Assembly: GCF_900105325.1 (NCBI RefSeq)
Contig: NZ_FNSU01000003.1
Span: forward strand, 248,001 to 312,000
Reading direction: 5' to 3'
Source: Pseudomonas marginalis
GTDB taxonomy: Bacteria > Pseudomonadota > Gammaproteobacteria > Pseudomonadales > Pseudomonadaceae
DNA: 64,000 bases
The position numbers were made by a program, and so were the translations under genes. Positions 7,824-16,048 of the stretch are shown one piece after another. The notes beneath the pieces were generated by a model. The model had not been told where the DNA came from. It worked only from the letters and a program-made list of their open reading frames with translations, and ran no database searches. Within the stretch, counting starts at the first letter, position 1, and each line of letters opens with the position of its first letter.

Positions 7824-8070
7824 TGTGGGAGGGGGCAAGCCCTAATGCCAGTCAGTTAAGGAGGAACACTGTAACTGTGGTGAGCGGGCTTGCCCCGCGT
7901 TGGGCTGCGCAGCAGCCCCAAAACCTTCACCTCGATTGATTCTGGCACTCTGCGGTGACCTTATTGGGGCCGCTTCGCAGCCCAGCGCGGGGCAAGCCCG
8001 CTCACCACAGGTTACCGTTTGCACGTTCTATCTCTTAACTGATCGGTATTAGGGCAAGCCCCCACACACA
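7824..8070. repeat. Composite nested REP element
   Basis: Outer arms of the tgtgggagggggcaag / caagcccccaca class enclose the inner gtgagcgggcttgccccgcg inverted repeat (7876-8009). The linker gtcagttaaggaggaacact between outer and inner arm recurs in the copies at about 22.57 kb (diverged) and 31.08 kb, so the whole unit seems to have been copied. The remainder of 7481-8207 is the leader described above and has no credible gene. Confidence 0.7.
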
Positions 8071-8207
8071 TTTTTACTGCGTTCAGGCAGTGGCTGCGTA
8101 AGCCATCTATTGATTGGTTTTTATCTGTACGAGCGGTCTGCCATGACGGATTTTGACGGCAACGCTGACGAGCTTTCGCTTCTGGCCGGAACACAGGGAC
8201 GCGTTAA

Positions 8208-9092
8208 ATGGCGGCCCTTTGCTTCTCTCCACAGCCGAGCCCCATGGACAACTCCGACATCGCCATCACCCTCGTCTTGATCTCCGCCTTCATGCACGCC
8301 ACCTGGAATGCCGTCGTCCGCGCCGGCAGCAGCCGCTTCATGACCTTGGCCATGGTCGACGGTACCGCATTGCTGATCTGCCTGGCGGCGTTGCCGCTGG
8401 TCAATGTGCCAAACCCGCAGGTGTGGCGCTATGTGCTGGTTTCCGTGGTGCTCAATACGGTCTATCGATTGTTCTTGATCAAGGCCTATGAAACCGGCGA
8501 TTTCGGCCAGGTCTACCCCGTGATGCGCGGCGTGCCGCCGGTGTTGGTCGCGCTGTTTTCCTACTTCTTGCTGCATGAGCAGCTGTCAGTCCAGGCCATG
8601 GCGGGGGTGCTGTTGATTTGCGGGGGGATTATCAGCCTGACGTTTGTGCGCAAGATGACGGCGCAGATGTTCAAGCCGATTCTGATGGCCGTGTGTGCGG
8701 GGGTGTTTATTGCGTCCTACACGGTGGTGGATGCCAAAGGGGTAAGAGCCAGTGAGACCGTGGTGCAGTACATCATTTATCTCACGGTATTCCAGAGCAT
8801 TCCGATCCCGTTGCTGGCGTTTTTCAAGGAGCGGCCGGCATTCGAGCAGGCTGTACGTAGTCATTGGCGGGTGGGGGTGATGGGCGGCGTTTTGTACTTG
8901 GCGTCCTACGGCCTGGTGCTGTTTGCGCTGTCGCTGGACGCGGTGGCCAAGGTCTCAGCGCTGCGGGAAACCAGTGTTATTATCGGCGCCATCATTGCTG
9001 CGCTGTTCTTCCATGAGCGGTTCGGCTGGCGACGGATGCTTTCGGCGTTCGTCATTGTTTGCGGGATCATCCTGATCAAAGTGAGCACCTGA
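8208..9092 (+). CDS. EamA/DMT-family inner-membrane transporter
   Basis: A 294-residue drug/metabolite transporter of the EamA type with about ten hydrophobic helices in two repeats. The first starts ITLVLISAFMHATWNAVV and the C-terminal repeat ends VSALRETSVIIGAIIAALFFHERFGWRRMLSAFVIVCGIILI, with the ALRE..V..I.....F.E signature of the family. The substrate is unknown; relatives export amino acids or small metabolites. The start at 8208 has AGGGA 8 bases upstream; the ATG at 8244 is an alternative. Its stop codon overlaps the start of the following LysR regulator gene, so the two are coupled. Confidence 0.8.
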   Translation: MAALCFSPQPSPMDNSDIAITLVLISAFMHATWNAVVRAGSSRFMTLAMVDGTALLICLAALPLVNVPNPQVWRYVLVSVVLNTVYRLFLIKAYETGDFGQVYPVMRGVPPVLVALFSYFLLHEQLSVQAMAGVLLICGGIISLTFVRKMTAQMFKPILMAVCAGVFIASYTVVDAKGVRASETVVQYIIYLTVFQSIPIPLLAFFKERPAFEQAVRSHWRVGVMGGVLYLASYGLVLFALSLDAVAKVSALRETSVIIGAIIAALFFHERFGWRRMLSAFVIVCGIILIKVST

Positions 9093-10018
9093 TGGCCCAG
9101 CGCCCTCCACCCACGCCGATGCTTCAAGCCTTCGTCAGTGCCGCGCAGACCGGCAGTTTTGCGCGTGCTGCCTCCGAGTTGAATCTCACCGCCAGTGCCA
9201 TCAGCCATCAAATTGCGGGGCTGGAAGAATGGTGGGGTGTGCAGTTGTTCGAGCGGCATTCGCGGGGTGTGAAACTCACTGCCGCAGGGCACGCGCTATT
9301 ACCGGTGGCCGAGGATTTTTTCAATGCGCTTGAAGTGGTATTGCAGACACTCAATCCGAATACTCCCCAACCGCTGAGTCTCTCTTGCACCTCCTCGCTC
9401 TGTGCTGCGTGGCTGATTCCAAGAATGCACGGCTCGCACGCCGAGGCCTCACTCAACTTGGACCTGGTACTGACCAGCGCCGATATCAGCAGCACTCAGC
9501 TTGCGGCGCATCAATTTGACGTGGCGATCGTGATGGGGAATGGCGACTACCCGGACCATCACGTCGAACTGCTGATGCGCGATGCGGTGTTCCCGGTGTG
9601 CTCGCCGCAGTTCCAGCGGGTAAATGGCGATATTGCATGGGCGCAGATCGCGCAATATCCGTTGATTCACCGGGCCGACGATCATGTGTGCCCGGGGTGG
9701 GAAAGCTGGTTTGCCTTTCAGGGGCTAGCACCGCCGCCGTATCACCGTGGGCCGCGCTTTCCGGATTCCAGCCTGGCCATCAGCCTGGCGGCTAAGGGTG
9801 GTGGGATTGCCTTGGGTCGCACGGCGTTGGTCTATGACGCCTTGACGGACGGCTCGTTAGTCGCTCTGCAGGCTCCAGTGATGATGTCGCCCGTCGCGTA
9901 CTACATCATTTGTCGAAGCGGACGACGGGCCGAACCGGCGATTGCCCGACTGTTTGAGTGGCTCAAGGCCCAGGCTGAGGTGTTTGTGCGTGAGGTGGCG
10001 GCCTTTCAGGATCGCTGA
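9092..10018 (+). CDS. LysR-family transcriptional regulator (GcvA-like)
   Basis: A 308-residue regulator. The N-terminal winged helix reads MLQAFVSAAQTGSFARAASELNLTASAISHQIAGLEEWWGVQLFERHSRGVKLT, the standard LysR arrangement. A substrate-binding domain follows with the GcvA-type phrase GGGIALGRTALVYDALTDGSLV. The gene starts on the last base of the transporter stop (TGATG), so it is in one operon with the transporter and probably controls it. Ligand unknown. Confidence 0.85.
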   Translation: MAQRPPPTPMLQAFVSAAQTGSFARAASELNLTASAISHQIAGLEEWWGVQLFERHSRGVKLTAAGHALLPVAEDFFNALEVVLQTLNPNTPQPLSLSCTSSLCAAWLIPRMHGSHAEASLNLDLVLTSADISSTQLAAHQFDVAIVMGNGDYPDHHVELLMRDAVFPVCSPQFQRVNGDIAWAQIAQYPLIHRADDHVCPGWESWFAFQGLAPPPYHRGPRFPDSSLAISLAAKGGGIALGRTALVYDALTDGSLVALQAPVMMSPVAYYIICRSGRRAEPAIARLFEWLKAQAEVFVREVAAFQDR

Positions 10019-10028
10019 TCAATTGCCC

Positions 10029-11078
10029 TCAGCCTCCACTGTTCTCCGACGTCACAATCTGCGGCGCGATATGCACCCGATGCCGCCCCGGATCAAACCC
10101 CTCGGCACTCTGCAATTCCACCAGCAACTGCACCAGCGCGTTCGCCGTCTGCCTGGGCTGGGAATCCATCACCACATCGATCAACCCCTGGCTCAGCGCC
10201 TGGCGTGACAGCGCCGTGGACTCCTGCAAAATGCAGCACAACGCCGGGCGCTTGGGCAGCTGCGCCAGGGCGCTGATGATGCCGTCGCCGCCGCCGCCCA
10301 CCACACACAAGCCGCGCAGGTCGGTGTGGCGGGTGAGCAGGTCGAGGGTGGCTTCTTCGGTGATGTCGCAGTTGTCCAGGTTGATCAGCGGCTCCAGCGG
10401 TTTGAGCCCCGGGGCGTGTTCGGCGAGGTAGCTGTGCAGGCCTTCGACCCGTGCCTGGTGACCGAGGAAGCGATGGCCGCCGAGCAGGATCCCCACGCTG
10501 CCTTTGCGTGCGCCGCAGGTGCGGGCGAGCAGCCAGCCCATGGTGCGCCCGACCACGTGGTTGTCCTGGCCCACATAGGGTTCAAGGGCTTGCTCATGAA
10601 TATCCGAGAGCAGGGCCACCACCGGCACACCGGCCTCGCGGATCTGCGCCAGGCAGGCGTTGATCAGCGGGTGGGCGAAGCTGACCACCGCCAGGCCATC
10701 GCACTGCACGGCCAGTTGTTCGATCTGCGCGACGATGGCGCTGGGTGTGCGGTCGTTGATGTAGTCGAATTGGCAGGTCAGGTTGGCGGTGGCGTGATGC
10801 TGCGCCGCCTCGCTGATCGACTGCGCCAGGTGGGCATAGAACGCCTGGGCGGTGCCCAGCAGCAGGATGCCGAAGCGATAAGTCGGCCGGCGTTCGCGTA
10901 TGCGTTGGCCGATCAGCCGCGCCGCAAAATAGCCCACCGCTTCGGCGGCCTGGAACACCTGCTCGGCCGTCTGCGGATTGACTGGCGCACGCGCATTCAG
11001 CACGCGGTCGACGGTGGCCACGCTGAGGCCCGCATGGGCGGCGACGGTGGCGATGGTCGGGCGTTTATTGTTGTTCAT
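10029..11078 (-). CDS. LacI-family transcriptional repressor
   Basis: A 349-residue regulator with the LacI helix-turn-helix at the N-terminus (RPTIATVAAHAGLSVATVDRVLN, hinge and VGYFAARLIG). A periplasmic-binding-protein-like sensor domain follows (FGILLLGTAQAFYAHLAQSI ... GILLGGHRFLGHQARVEG ... VVGGGGDGIISAL). AGGGGG lies before the ATG. It is divergent from the desaturase/Rieske/reductase/isomerase operon, and a perfect 20-bp palindrome lies just upstream of its own start. It is therefore the likely local repressor, responding to a sugar or cyclitol; the ligand is inferred only. Confidence 0.85.
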   Translation of the reverse strand: MNNNKRPTIATVAAHAGLSVATVDRVLNARAPVNPQTAEQVFQAAEAVGYFAARLIGQRIRERRPTYRFGILLLGTAQAFYAHLAQSISEAAQHHATANLTCQFDYINDRTPSAIVAQIEQLAVQCDGLAVVSFAHPLINACLAQIREAGVPVVALLSDIHEQALEPYVGQDNHVVGRTMGWLLARTCGARKGSVGILLGGHRFLGHQARVEGLHSYLAEHAPGLKPLEPLINLDNCDITEEATLDLLTRHTDLRGLCVVGGGGDGIISALAQLPKRPALCCILQESTALSRQALSQGLIDVVMDSQPRQTANALVQLLVELQSAEGFDPGRHRVHIAPQIVTSENSGG

Positions 11079-11096
11079 GACAGCCCCCTTGAGCGT

Positions 11097-11146
11097 CTTG
11101 ATAGAAAACTATCAAGCCCCGCTGGGCCTGGATGATAGCTTGATAG
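11097..11146. promoter_or_regulatory. LacI-type operator cluster
   Basis: CTTGATAGAAAACTATCAAG (11097-11116) is a perfect 20-bp palindrome 19 bases upstream of the lacI-family start. A further half-site, GCTTGATAG (11138-11146), can pair with the CTATCAAGC half at 11109-11117. The sites sit between the divergent regulator and the MocD-like operon, the expected place for control of both. Confidence 0.65.
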
Positions 11147-11240
11147 GGAATGGATTCAAGGCCTTGAGAGTGATTTAGCCGCGCTCTATCGTTGGTTTCG
11201 CAAAGCACCTGAAACCTCTCGCTTGCGGAGAACAATAACA

Positions 11241-12335
11241 ATGCCTGAACACACCGCTCACACCGCTCGGCGCGACTACAGCCTCACCGGCCCCGAAGCC
11301 GCCCGCGCGGCGGAAAAAGGCCTGGTCTCGGCCAGTTGGTACCAATCGCCGATTTCCCGTAAACGCATGAAAGAACTGATGCAACGCCGCGACGGCCCGG
11401 CCTTGCTCGACACCGCTATGTGGGTGAGTGCACTGTTCGCCACCGGCTTCGGCGGTTACTGGTTCTGGGGCACGTGGGCCTGCGTACCGTTCTTCCTCGC
11501 CTATGGCGTGCTGTACGGCACCGCGTCCAACCCGCGCTGGCACGAAACCGGCCACGGCACCGCGTTCAAGACCCGCTGGATGAACGACGTGCTGTACCAG
11601 GTCGCAAGCTTCATGTGCATCTTCGAACCCCACGTGTGGCGCTGGAGCCATGCCCGGCACCACACCGACACCATCGTCGTCGGCCGCGACCCGGAGATCG
11701 TCGAGCCACGCCCGCCGAGCCTGCCGATGATGTTTCTCAGCCTGTTCAACCTGCCCCTGGCCTGGAAGACCTTCAGCGGCGTGGCGCGCCATGCCATCGG
11801 CCAGATGAGTGCCCAGGAGGCGGACTTCATTCCCGAATCCGAGTGGCCGAAGGTGTTCCGTGCTGCGCGTATCTGGGTCGGCATTTATGCGCTGGTGATC
11901 GGCTCCGCGTTGTACCTGCACAGCTGGCTGCCGCTGATGCTGGTCGGGCTGCCCAGTATCTACGGCGCCTGGCTCGGCTACGTGTTCGGCCTCACCCAGC
12001 ATGTGGGCCTGGCCGAAGATGTGCTTGACCACCGCAGCAACTGCCGCACCATCTACATGAACCGCGTGCTGCGTTTTATCTACATGGACATGAACTACCA
12101 CCTCGAACACCACATGTACCCGATGGTGCCGTACCACGCATTGGCGCAATTGCACGAAGAGATCCGCAGCGACTGCCCGCCGCCGTACGCCAACCTGTTC
12201 GAGGCGTACAGGGAGATCATCCCGACGATCTGGAAGCAGCGCAGCGATCCGACTTACTTCGTCCAGCGTCCCATCCGCCCCAGTGCTGAACCGGCCGCCA
12301 GGGCCCCGATGCATGCAGAAGCCACTGCCGGCTGA
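11241..12335 (+). CDS. Membrane fatty-acid-desaturase-type di-iron oxygenase (MocD-like)
   Basis: A 364-residue integral membrane oxygenase. The three histidine boxes of the desaturase/hydroxylase family are present: HETGH, HARHH and HLEHH, set among hydrophobic helices (LLDTAMWVSALFATGFGGYWFW; WVGIYALVIGSALYL). GGAG lies 10 bases before the ATG. It is directly followed by a Rieske ferredoxin and a ferredoxin reductase gene, which would supply its electrons. The same trio (MocD, MocE, MocF) is reported in rhizobia to demethylate the rhizopine 3-O-methyl-scyllo-inosamine. A role in oxidative demethylation or hydroxylation of a related compound is inferred. Confidence 0.82.
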   Translation: MPEHTAHTARRDYSLTGPEAARAAEKGLVSASWYQSPISRKRMKELMQRRDGPALLDTAMWVSALFATGFGGYWFWGTWACVPFFLAYGVLYGTASNPRWHETGHGTAFKTRWMNDVLYQVASFMCIFEPHVWRWSHARHHTDTIVVGRDPEIVEPRPPSLPMMFLSLFNLPLAWKTFSGVARHAIGQMSAQEADFIPESEWPKVFRAARIWVGIYALVIGSALYLHSWLPLMLVGLPSIYGAWLGYVFGLTQHVGLAEDVLDHRSNCRTIYMNRVLRFIYMDMNYHLEHHMYPMVPYHALAQLHEEIRSDCPPPYANLFEAYREIIPTIWKQRSDPTYFVQRPIRPSAEPAARAPMHAEATAG

Positions 12336-12363
12336 ATCCCACCCAAGAACAAGAGAAAACGCC

Positions 12364-12684
12364 ATGAACGATCAATGGATCGACGTCTGCGCCGTGGGCG
12401 AAATAGACGCGGAAGACGTGCTGCGCTTCGACCACGGGGCGCACACCTACGCGGTATTCCGCTCGGCGGACAATGAGTTTTTCGCCACCGCCGGCCTGTG
12501 TACCCACGAGAAAATCCACCTCGCCGACGGCTTGGTGATGGACCATGTGATCGAGTGCCCCAAGCACAACGGGCGCTTCGATTACCGCTCGGGCAAGGCC
12601 CTGGGCGCGCCGGTGTGCGTCAACCTCAAGACCTACCCGGTACGGGTCGAAGCGGGGCGGGTTTTGCTCGCCGTCACGGCTTGA
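12364..12684 (+). CDS. Rieske [2Fe-2S] ferredoxin (MocE-like)
   Basis: A 106-residue soluble Rieske protein. The cluster ligands are C-T-H (AGLCTHEK) and C-P-K-H (IECPKHNGRFDY), spaced as in small NirD/MocE-type ferredoxins. It has no transmembrane anchor. It should shuttle electrons from the next gene's reductase to the membrane oxygenase encoded upstream. Its stop codon overlaps the reductase start (TGATG), so the two are translationally coupled. Confidence 0.88.
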   Translation: MNDQWIDVCAVGEIDAEDVLRFDHGAHTYAVFRSADNEFFATAGLCTHEKIHLADGLVMDHVIECPKHNGRFDYRSGKALGAPVCVNLKTYPVRVEAGRVLLAVTA

Positions 12685-13886
12685 TGATGGACGCCGCCCT
12701 GATCATCGTCGGCGCCGGCCATGCCGGTGGCCGCGCGGCACTGACCCTGCGTGAAGAAGGCTACAGCGGACGCCTGATCCTGATCGGCGACGAGCCGCAC
12801 GTGCCCTACGAGCGGCCGCCCCTGTCCAAGGGCCTGTTGCAAGGCAACATGGACCTGGCCGGCTGCAGCCTGTGCGACAGCGCCCGGCTCGCCGAGTTGG
12901 GCATCGAACATATCGCCGGTAACCCGGTCAGCCAATTGGACCCGCCGCAACACCGCCTGCAATTGGCCGACGGCCAGTGGTTGAGCTACTCCGGGCTGTT
13001 GCTGGCCACTGGCGGCAGGGCGCGACGCTTGCCCCAGGCGCAGGCCAACGTGCTGTACCTGCGCACCCATGATGAAGCGCTGGCGCTGAAATCCGCGTTG
13101 CAGCCCGGAGCGCGGCTGGTGATTATCGGCGGCGGGTTTATCGGCCTGGAAGTCGCGGCGACCGCTCGTGGCCTGGGCTGTGAGGTGACGGTGCTCGAAG
13201 CCGGGCCGCGCTTGGCGGGCCGGGTGCTGGCGCCGGTCATCTCCGAAGCGCTGCTGCAGGTGCATCGGCAACAGGGTGTCGACGTACGCTTGAATGTGGC
13301 GTTGGAGTCGATCCATGCAGAGGCGGTGCAACTGGTGGACGGGCAGTTACTGCCCTGCGACCTGGTGGTGGTCGGCATCGGCATGCAACCGAATATCGAG
13401 CTGGCCGTGGCGGCGGGGCTGGAGGTGGGGCAGGGCATTCGCGTCGACGCGCACCTGCGCACCAGCGCGCCGGACATCTACGCGGCAGGTGACGTGTGCG
13501 AGTTTCGCCTCGGCGGTGAGTACCAGCGCCAGGAAACCTGGCGCAATGCCGAGGCCCAAGGGCGGCATGCGGCGCTGAACATGCTCGGGCGTGATGAGCC
13601 GTTCGAAGCGCTGCCCGGCTTCTGGTCCGACCAGTACGACTGGGGCTTGCAGACCGTGGGCGTGATCACGCCGCTGACCGTCAGCCGTGCCTTGCCGGCC
13701 GCGGGCCTGTTGCTGTTCTACCTCGACGCCGAGCAACGTTTGCAAGGCGCCTGCGGCTGGGGCCCCGGCAATAGCGTGGCCAAGGACGTCAAGCTGTGCG
13801 AGCGGCTGATCAGCGCACGCATCGCCCTGAACGCGGCCAGCCTGGCCGACCCCGACGTGTCCCTCAAACACCTGCTGCGAGGCTGA
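12684..13886 (+). CDS. FAD/NAD(P)-dependent ferredoxin reductase (MocF-like)
   Basis: A 400-residue pyridine nucleotide-disulfide-type reductase. It has an N-terminal FAD motif (IIVGAGHAGGRAALTLRE), the PYERPPLSKG block, an NAD-binding motif GGGFIGLEVAATARGLG in the middle, and the C-terminal FAD contact DIYAAGDVCEF. It ends with the reductase C-terminal domain (LPGFWSDQYDWGLQTVG). Such proteins pass electrons from NAD(P)H to Rieske or 2Fe-2S ferredoxins. Start at 12684 or 12687 (two consecutive ATGs), overlapping the ferredoxin stop. Confidence 0.88.
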   Translation: MMDAALIIVGAGHAGGRAALTLREEGYSGRLILIGDEPHVPYERPPLSKGLLQGNMDLAGCSLCDSARLAELGIEHIAGNPVSQLDPPQHRLQLADGQWLSYSGLLLATGGRARRLPQAQANVLYLRTHDEALALKSALQPGARLVIIGGGFIGLEVAATARGLGCEVTVLEAGPRLAGRVLAPVISEALLQVHRQQGVDVRLNVALESIHAEAVQLVDGQLLPCDLVVVGIGMQPNIELAVAAGLEVGQGIRVDAHLRTSAPDIYAAGDVCEFRLGGEYQRQETWRNAEAQGRHAALNMLGRDEPFEALPGFWSDQYDWGLQTVGVITPLTVSRALPAAGLLLFYLDAEQRLQGACGWGPGNSVAKDVKLCERLISARIALNAASLADPDVSLKHLLRG

Positions 13887-13887
13887 T

Positions 13888-14706
13888 ATGCGCCAATTCC
13901 TGGTATTCCAATCCCTGTGGGCGATGCACACCGAGCCCGGCCCCATGGAGGTCCAACTCGACCGCATCAAGGCCGCCGGTTTCGACGGCATTACCGATCA
14001 CTACTGGCAAGCCGCCGATGTCGCGCGCCTGCACGCCGCCGCCACGGCGCGGGGCCTGCAGATCGAAGGCCAGTTGTTCCCGCAAAGCGTCGACGACCTG
14101 GCGGCGGCACTGGATGTGATCAGCCGCCACGGCTGCCACCACCTCACCCTGCAAGCCGATGTGCGCCCGCGCACCCAAACCGAGGCCGCCCGTTTGATCG
14201 AAGGCTGGCAACGCCTGGCCGAGCAGGTGGACTTTCCGGTGCTGCTGGAAACCCACCGCTATCGCCTGACCAACGACCTGCTGTTCACCCTCGACCTGCT
14301 GGCGCAGATGCCCGATTTGAAGCTGCTGGCCGACCTGTCTCACTACGTGGTCGGCCGCGAGTTGCCCGAGCCCGGCGCCGCCGAAGACGACGAGCAGATC
14401 CGCACGATTCTGCGCCACAGCTGGGGCTTTCATGGCCGTGTGGCCAGCAGCGAACAGGTGCAGGTGTCGCTGGCGTTCCCCCAGCACCAGGCCTGGGTGC
14501 AGCGCTTTACCCAGTGGTGGCGCTACGGGATCGAGGACTGGCTGGCCCGCCCCGAGACCCCGCACAGCCTGTCCTTCACCTGCGAACTGGGCCCGCCGCC
14601 CTATGCCATCACCGGCGCCGATGGGCGTGAAATCAGTGACCGCTGGGCCGAGGCGTTGCAGCTCAAGGCCTTGATTCGCGACGTGTGGCAGGCGTGTCGG
14701 AAATGA
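13888..14706 (+). CDS. TIM-barrel sugar-phosphate isomerase/epimerase-like protein
   Basis: A 272-residue protein beginning MRQFLVFQSLWAMHTEPGP. It has (beta/alpha)8 features of the xylose isomerase-like superfamily: IKAAGFDGITDHYW, a buried VLLETHRYRLTNDL strand with the Glu/His pair, LLADLSHYVVGRE, and WGFHGRVASSEQVQV. It starts two bases after the reductase stop and ends the operon. Together with the oxygenase system it probably processes the demethylated sugar or cyclitol, as MocC is proposed to do. Substrate not shown by the sequence. Confidence 0.72.
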   Translation: MRQFLVFQSLWAMHTEPGPMEVQLDRIKAAGFDGITDHYWQAADVARLHAAATARGLQIEGQLFPQSVDDLAAALDVISRHGCHHLTLQADVRPRTQTEAARLIEGWQRLAEQVDFPVLLETHRYRLTNDLLFTLDLLAQMPDLKLLADLSHYVVGRELPEPGAAEDDEQIRTILRHSWGFHGRVASSEQVQVSLAFPQHQAWVQRFTQWWRYGIEDWLARPETPHSLSFTCELGPPPYAITGADGREISDRWAEALQLKALIRDVWQACRK

Positions 14707-14755
14707 TCTGCTAACCTGCGCGGGTTCACTCCCGCCCTTAGCCTGGATTTGCCCC

Positions 14756-15718
14756 ATGCCGACTTCCTCCGTTCAGCCGCCTCTTGAACCGCAGTCCGTC
14801 TGCCACCCGATCACCAGCAGCGCGATCTTTATGGTCGCCACCGTCGCCCCCGGCAGTGAAGACAGCGTGCGCGCCTGGTGCGCAGACATCGCCGGGCTGG
14901 TGCGTTCGGTGGGCAAGCGCGTGCCGGCGGGCAACCTCACCTGCGTCTGCGGCTTTGGCTCGCAGGCCTGGGACCGTTTGTTCGGCGCACCGCGCCCGGC
15001 GGCGTTGCACCCGTTTCGGGAGTTCGGTGTAGAAGGGCGCATGGCGGTGTCGACGCCCGGCGACATCCTCCTGCATATCCGCGCCGAGCAGATGGACCTG
15101 TGCTTTGAACTCGCTACCCAGCTGATGACAGCGTTGGGCGATAGCGTGAAGGTGGTGGATGAAGTCCAGGGTTTCCGCTACTTCGACATGCGCAGCATCA
15201 TTGGCTTTGTCGACGGCACCGAGAACCCGGTGGGGCGCAAGGCCGTGGGTTTCACTATCGTTGGCGACGAAGATCCCGGATTCGAAGGCGGCAGCTACGT
15301 GCTGGTGCAGAAATACCTGCACAACATGACCGCCTGGAACGGCCTGACGGTGGAAGCCCAGGAGAAGGTGATCGGGCGTACCAAACTGTCGGATATCGAG
15401 TTAGGCGAAGACGCCAAGCCGAGCAATGCCCATAGCGCCCTGACCGTGATCACCGACGAGAACGGCGAAGAAGTGAAAATCCTGCGCGACAACATGCCCT
15501 TCGGCCGCCCAGGGGCCGGGGAGTTCGGCACCTACTTCATCGGCTACGCACGCTCGCCGCAGCCGCTGGAGCAGATGCTGGAAAACATGTTCGTCGGCCG
15601 CCCGGCAGGCAACTACGACCGCTTGCTCGACTTCAGCACGGCGGTCACCGGCGGGTTGTTTTTCGTGCCATCGGCCGACCTGCTCGAAGCACTGGCGGAG
15701 CGTACGGGCGGGCTGTAA
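14756..15718 (+). CDS. DyP-type haem peroxidase
   Basis: A 320-residue dye-decolorizing peroxidase of the bacterial B/YfeX-like type. The GXXDG signature is present as GFVDGTENP (catalytic Asp). The distal Arg and proximal His regions lie in the C-terminal half (NAHSALTVITDENGEEVKILRDNMPFGRP; GTYFIGYARSP). There is no Tat or Sec signal, so it is cytoplasmic, or packaged if an encapsulin exists elsewhere; none is nearby. It oxidises phenolics, dyes or Mn with peroxide, or acts on haem. The first ATG has only a weak ribosome-binding site. Confidence 0.88.
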   Translation: MPTSSVQPPLEPQSVCHPITSSAIFMVATVAPGSEDSVRAWCADIAGLVRSVGKRVPAGNLTCVCGFGSQAWDRLFGAPRPAALHPFREFGVEGRMAVSTPGDILLHIRAEQMDLCFELATQLMTALGDSVKVVDEVQGFRYFDMRSIIGFVDGTENPVGRKAVGFTIVGDEDPGFEGGSYVLVQKYLHNMTAWNGLTVEAQEKVIGRTKLSDIELGEDAKPSNAHSALTVITDENGEEVKILRDNMPFGRPGAGEFGTYFIGYARSPQPLEQMLENMFVGRPAGNYDRLLDFSTAVTGGLFFVPSADLLEALAERTGGL

Positions 15719-15824
15719 AGCAAAGCAGTTCAAATGGGGGGGCGTACACCAACCTGACCATGCTCAGGAGCAACCACAGACGGTGGTGCGGCCTGAGGTG
15801 TAAGGCCGCCTGGCACGGTCAAAA

Positions 15825-16048
15825 CTGTGGGAGGGGGCTTGCTCCCGATAGCATTGGGTCCGTTAAAGTTGCATCAACTGACACGCCCTCATCGGGGCAT
15901 AGGTATCTACACAACTTCCAGTGAATACGGAATCTGTGGCAATTAGGCTTCTGTGGTGAGCGGGCGGTGCGACGATTCGACAAGCCCGCTCACCACAGAG
16001 TTATGTGTCAGCCTTTAAGAGTTGTGTAGATACCCATGCTCATCGGGG
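15825..16048. repeat. REP cluster, interrupted at its right end by an IS
   Basis: Arms tgtgggagggggcttgctcc and ctcatcggggcat, then a gtgagcgggc / gcccgctcac hairpin that carries the 16-bp insert GGTGCGACGATTCGAC at 15966-15981. The stretch between 15719 and the insertion sequence has no gene. Confidence 0.7.

Noticed and set aside
6934..8070. Evenly repeated palindromes considered as a CRISPR array
   Set aside because: The repeats are inverted REP arms of unequal spacing, without unique equal-length spacers or cas genes.
11175..12365. 396-codon open frame antisense to the MocD-like gene
   Set aside because: The plus-strand frame has the three histidine boxes; this one has none.
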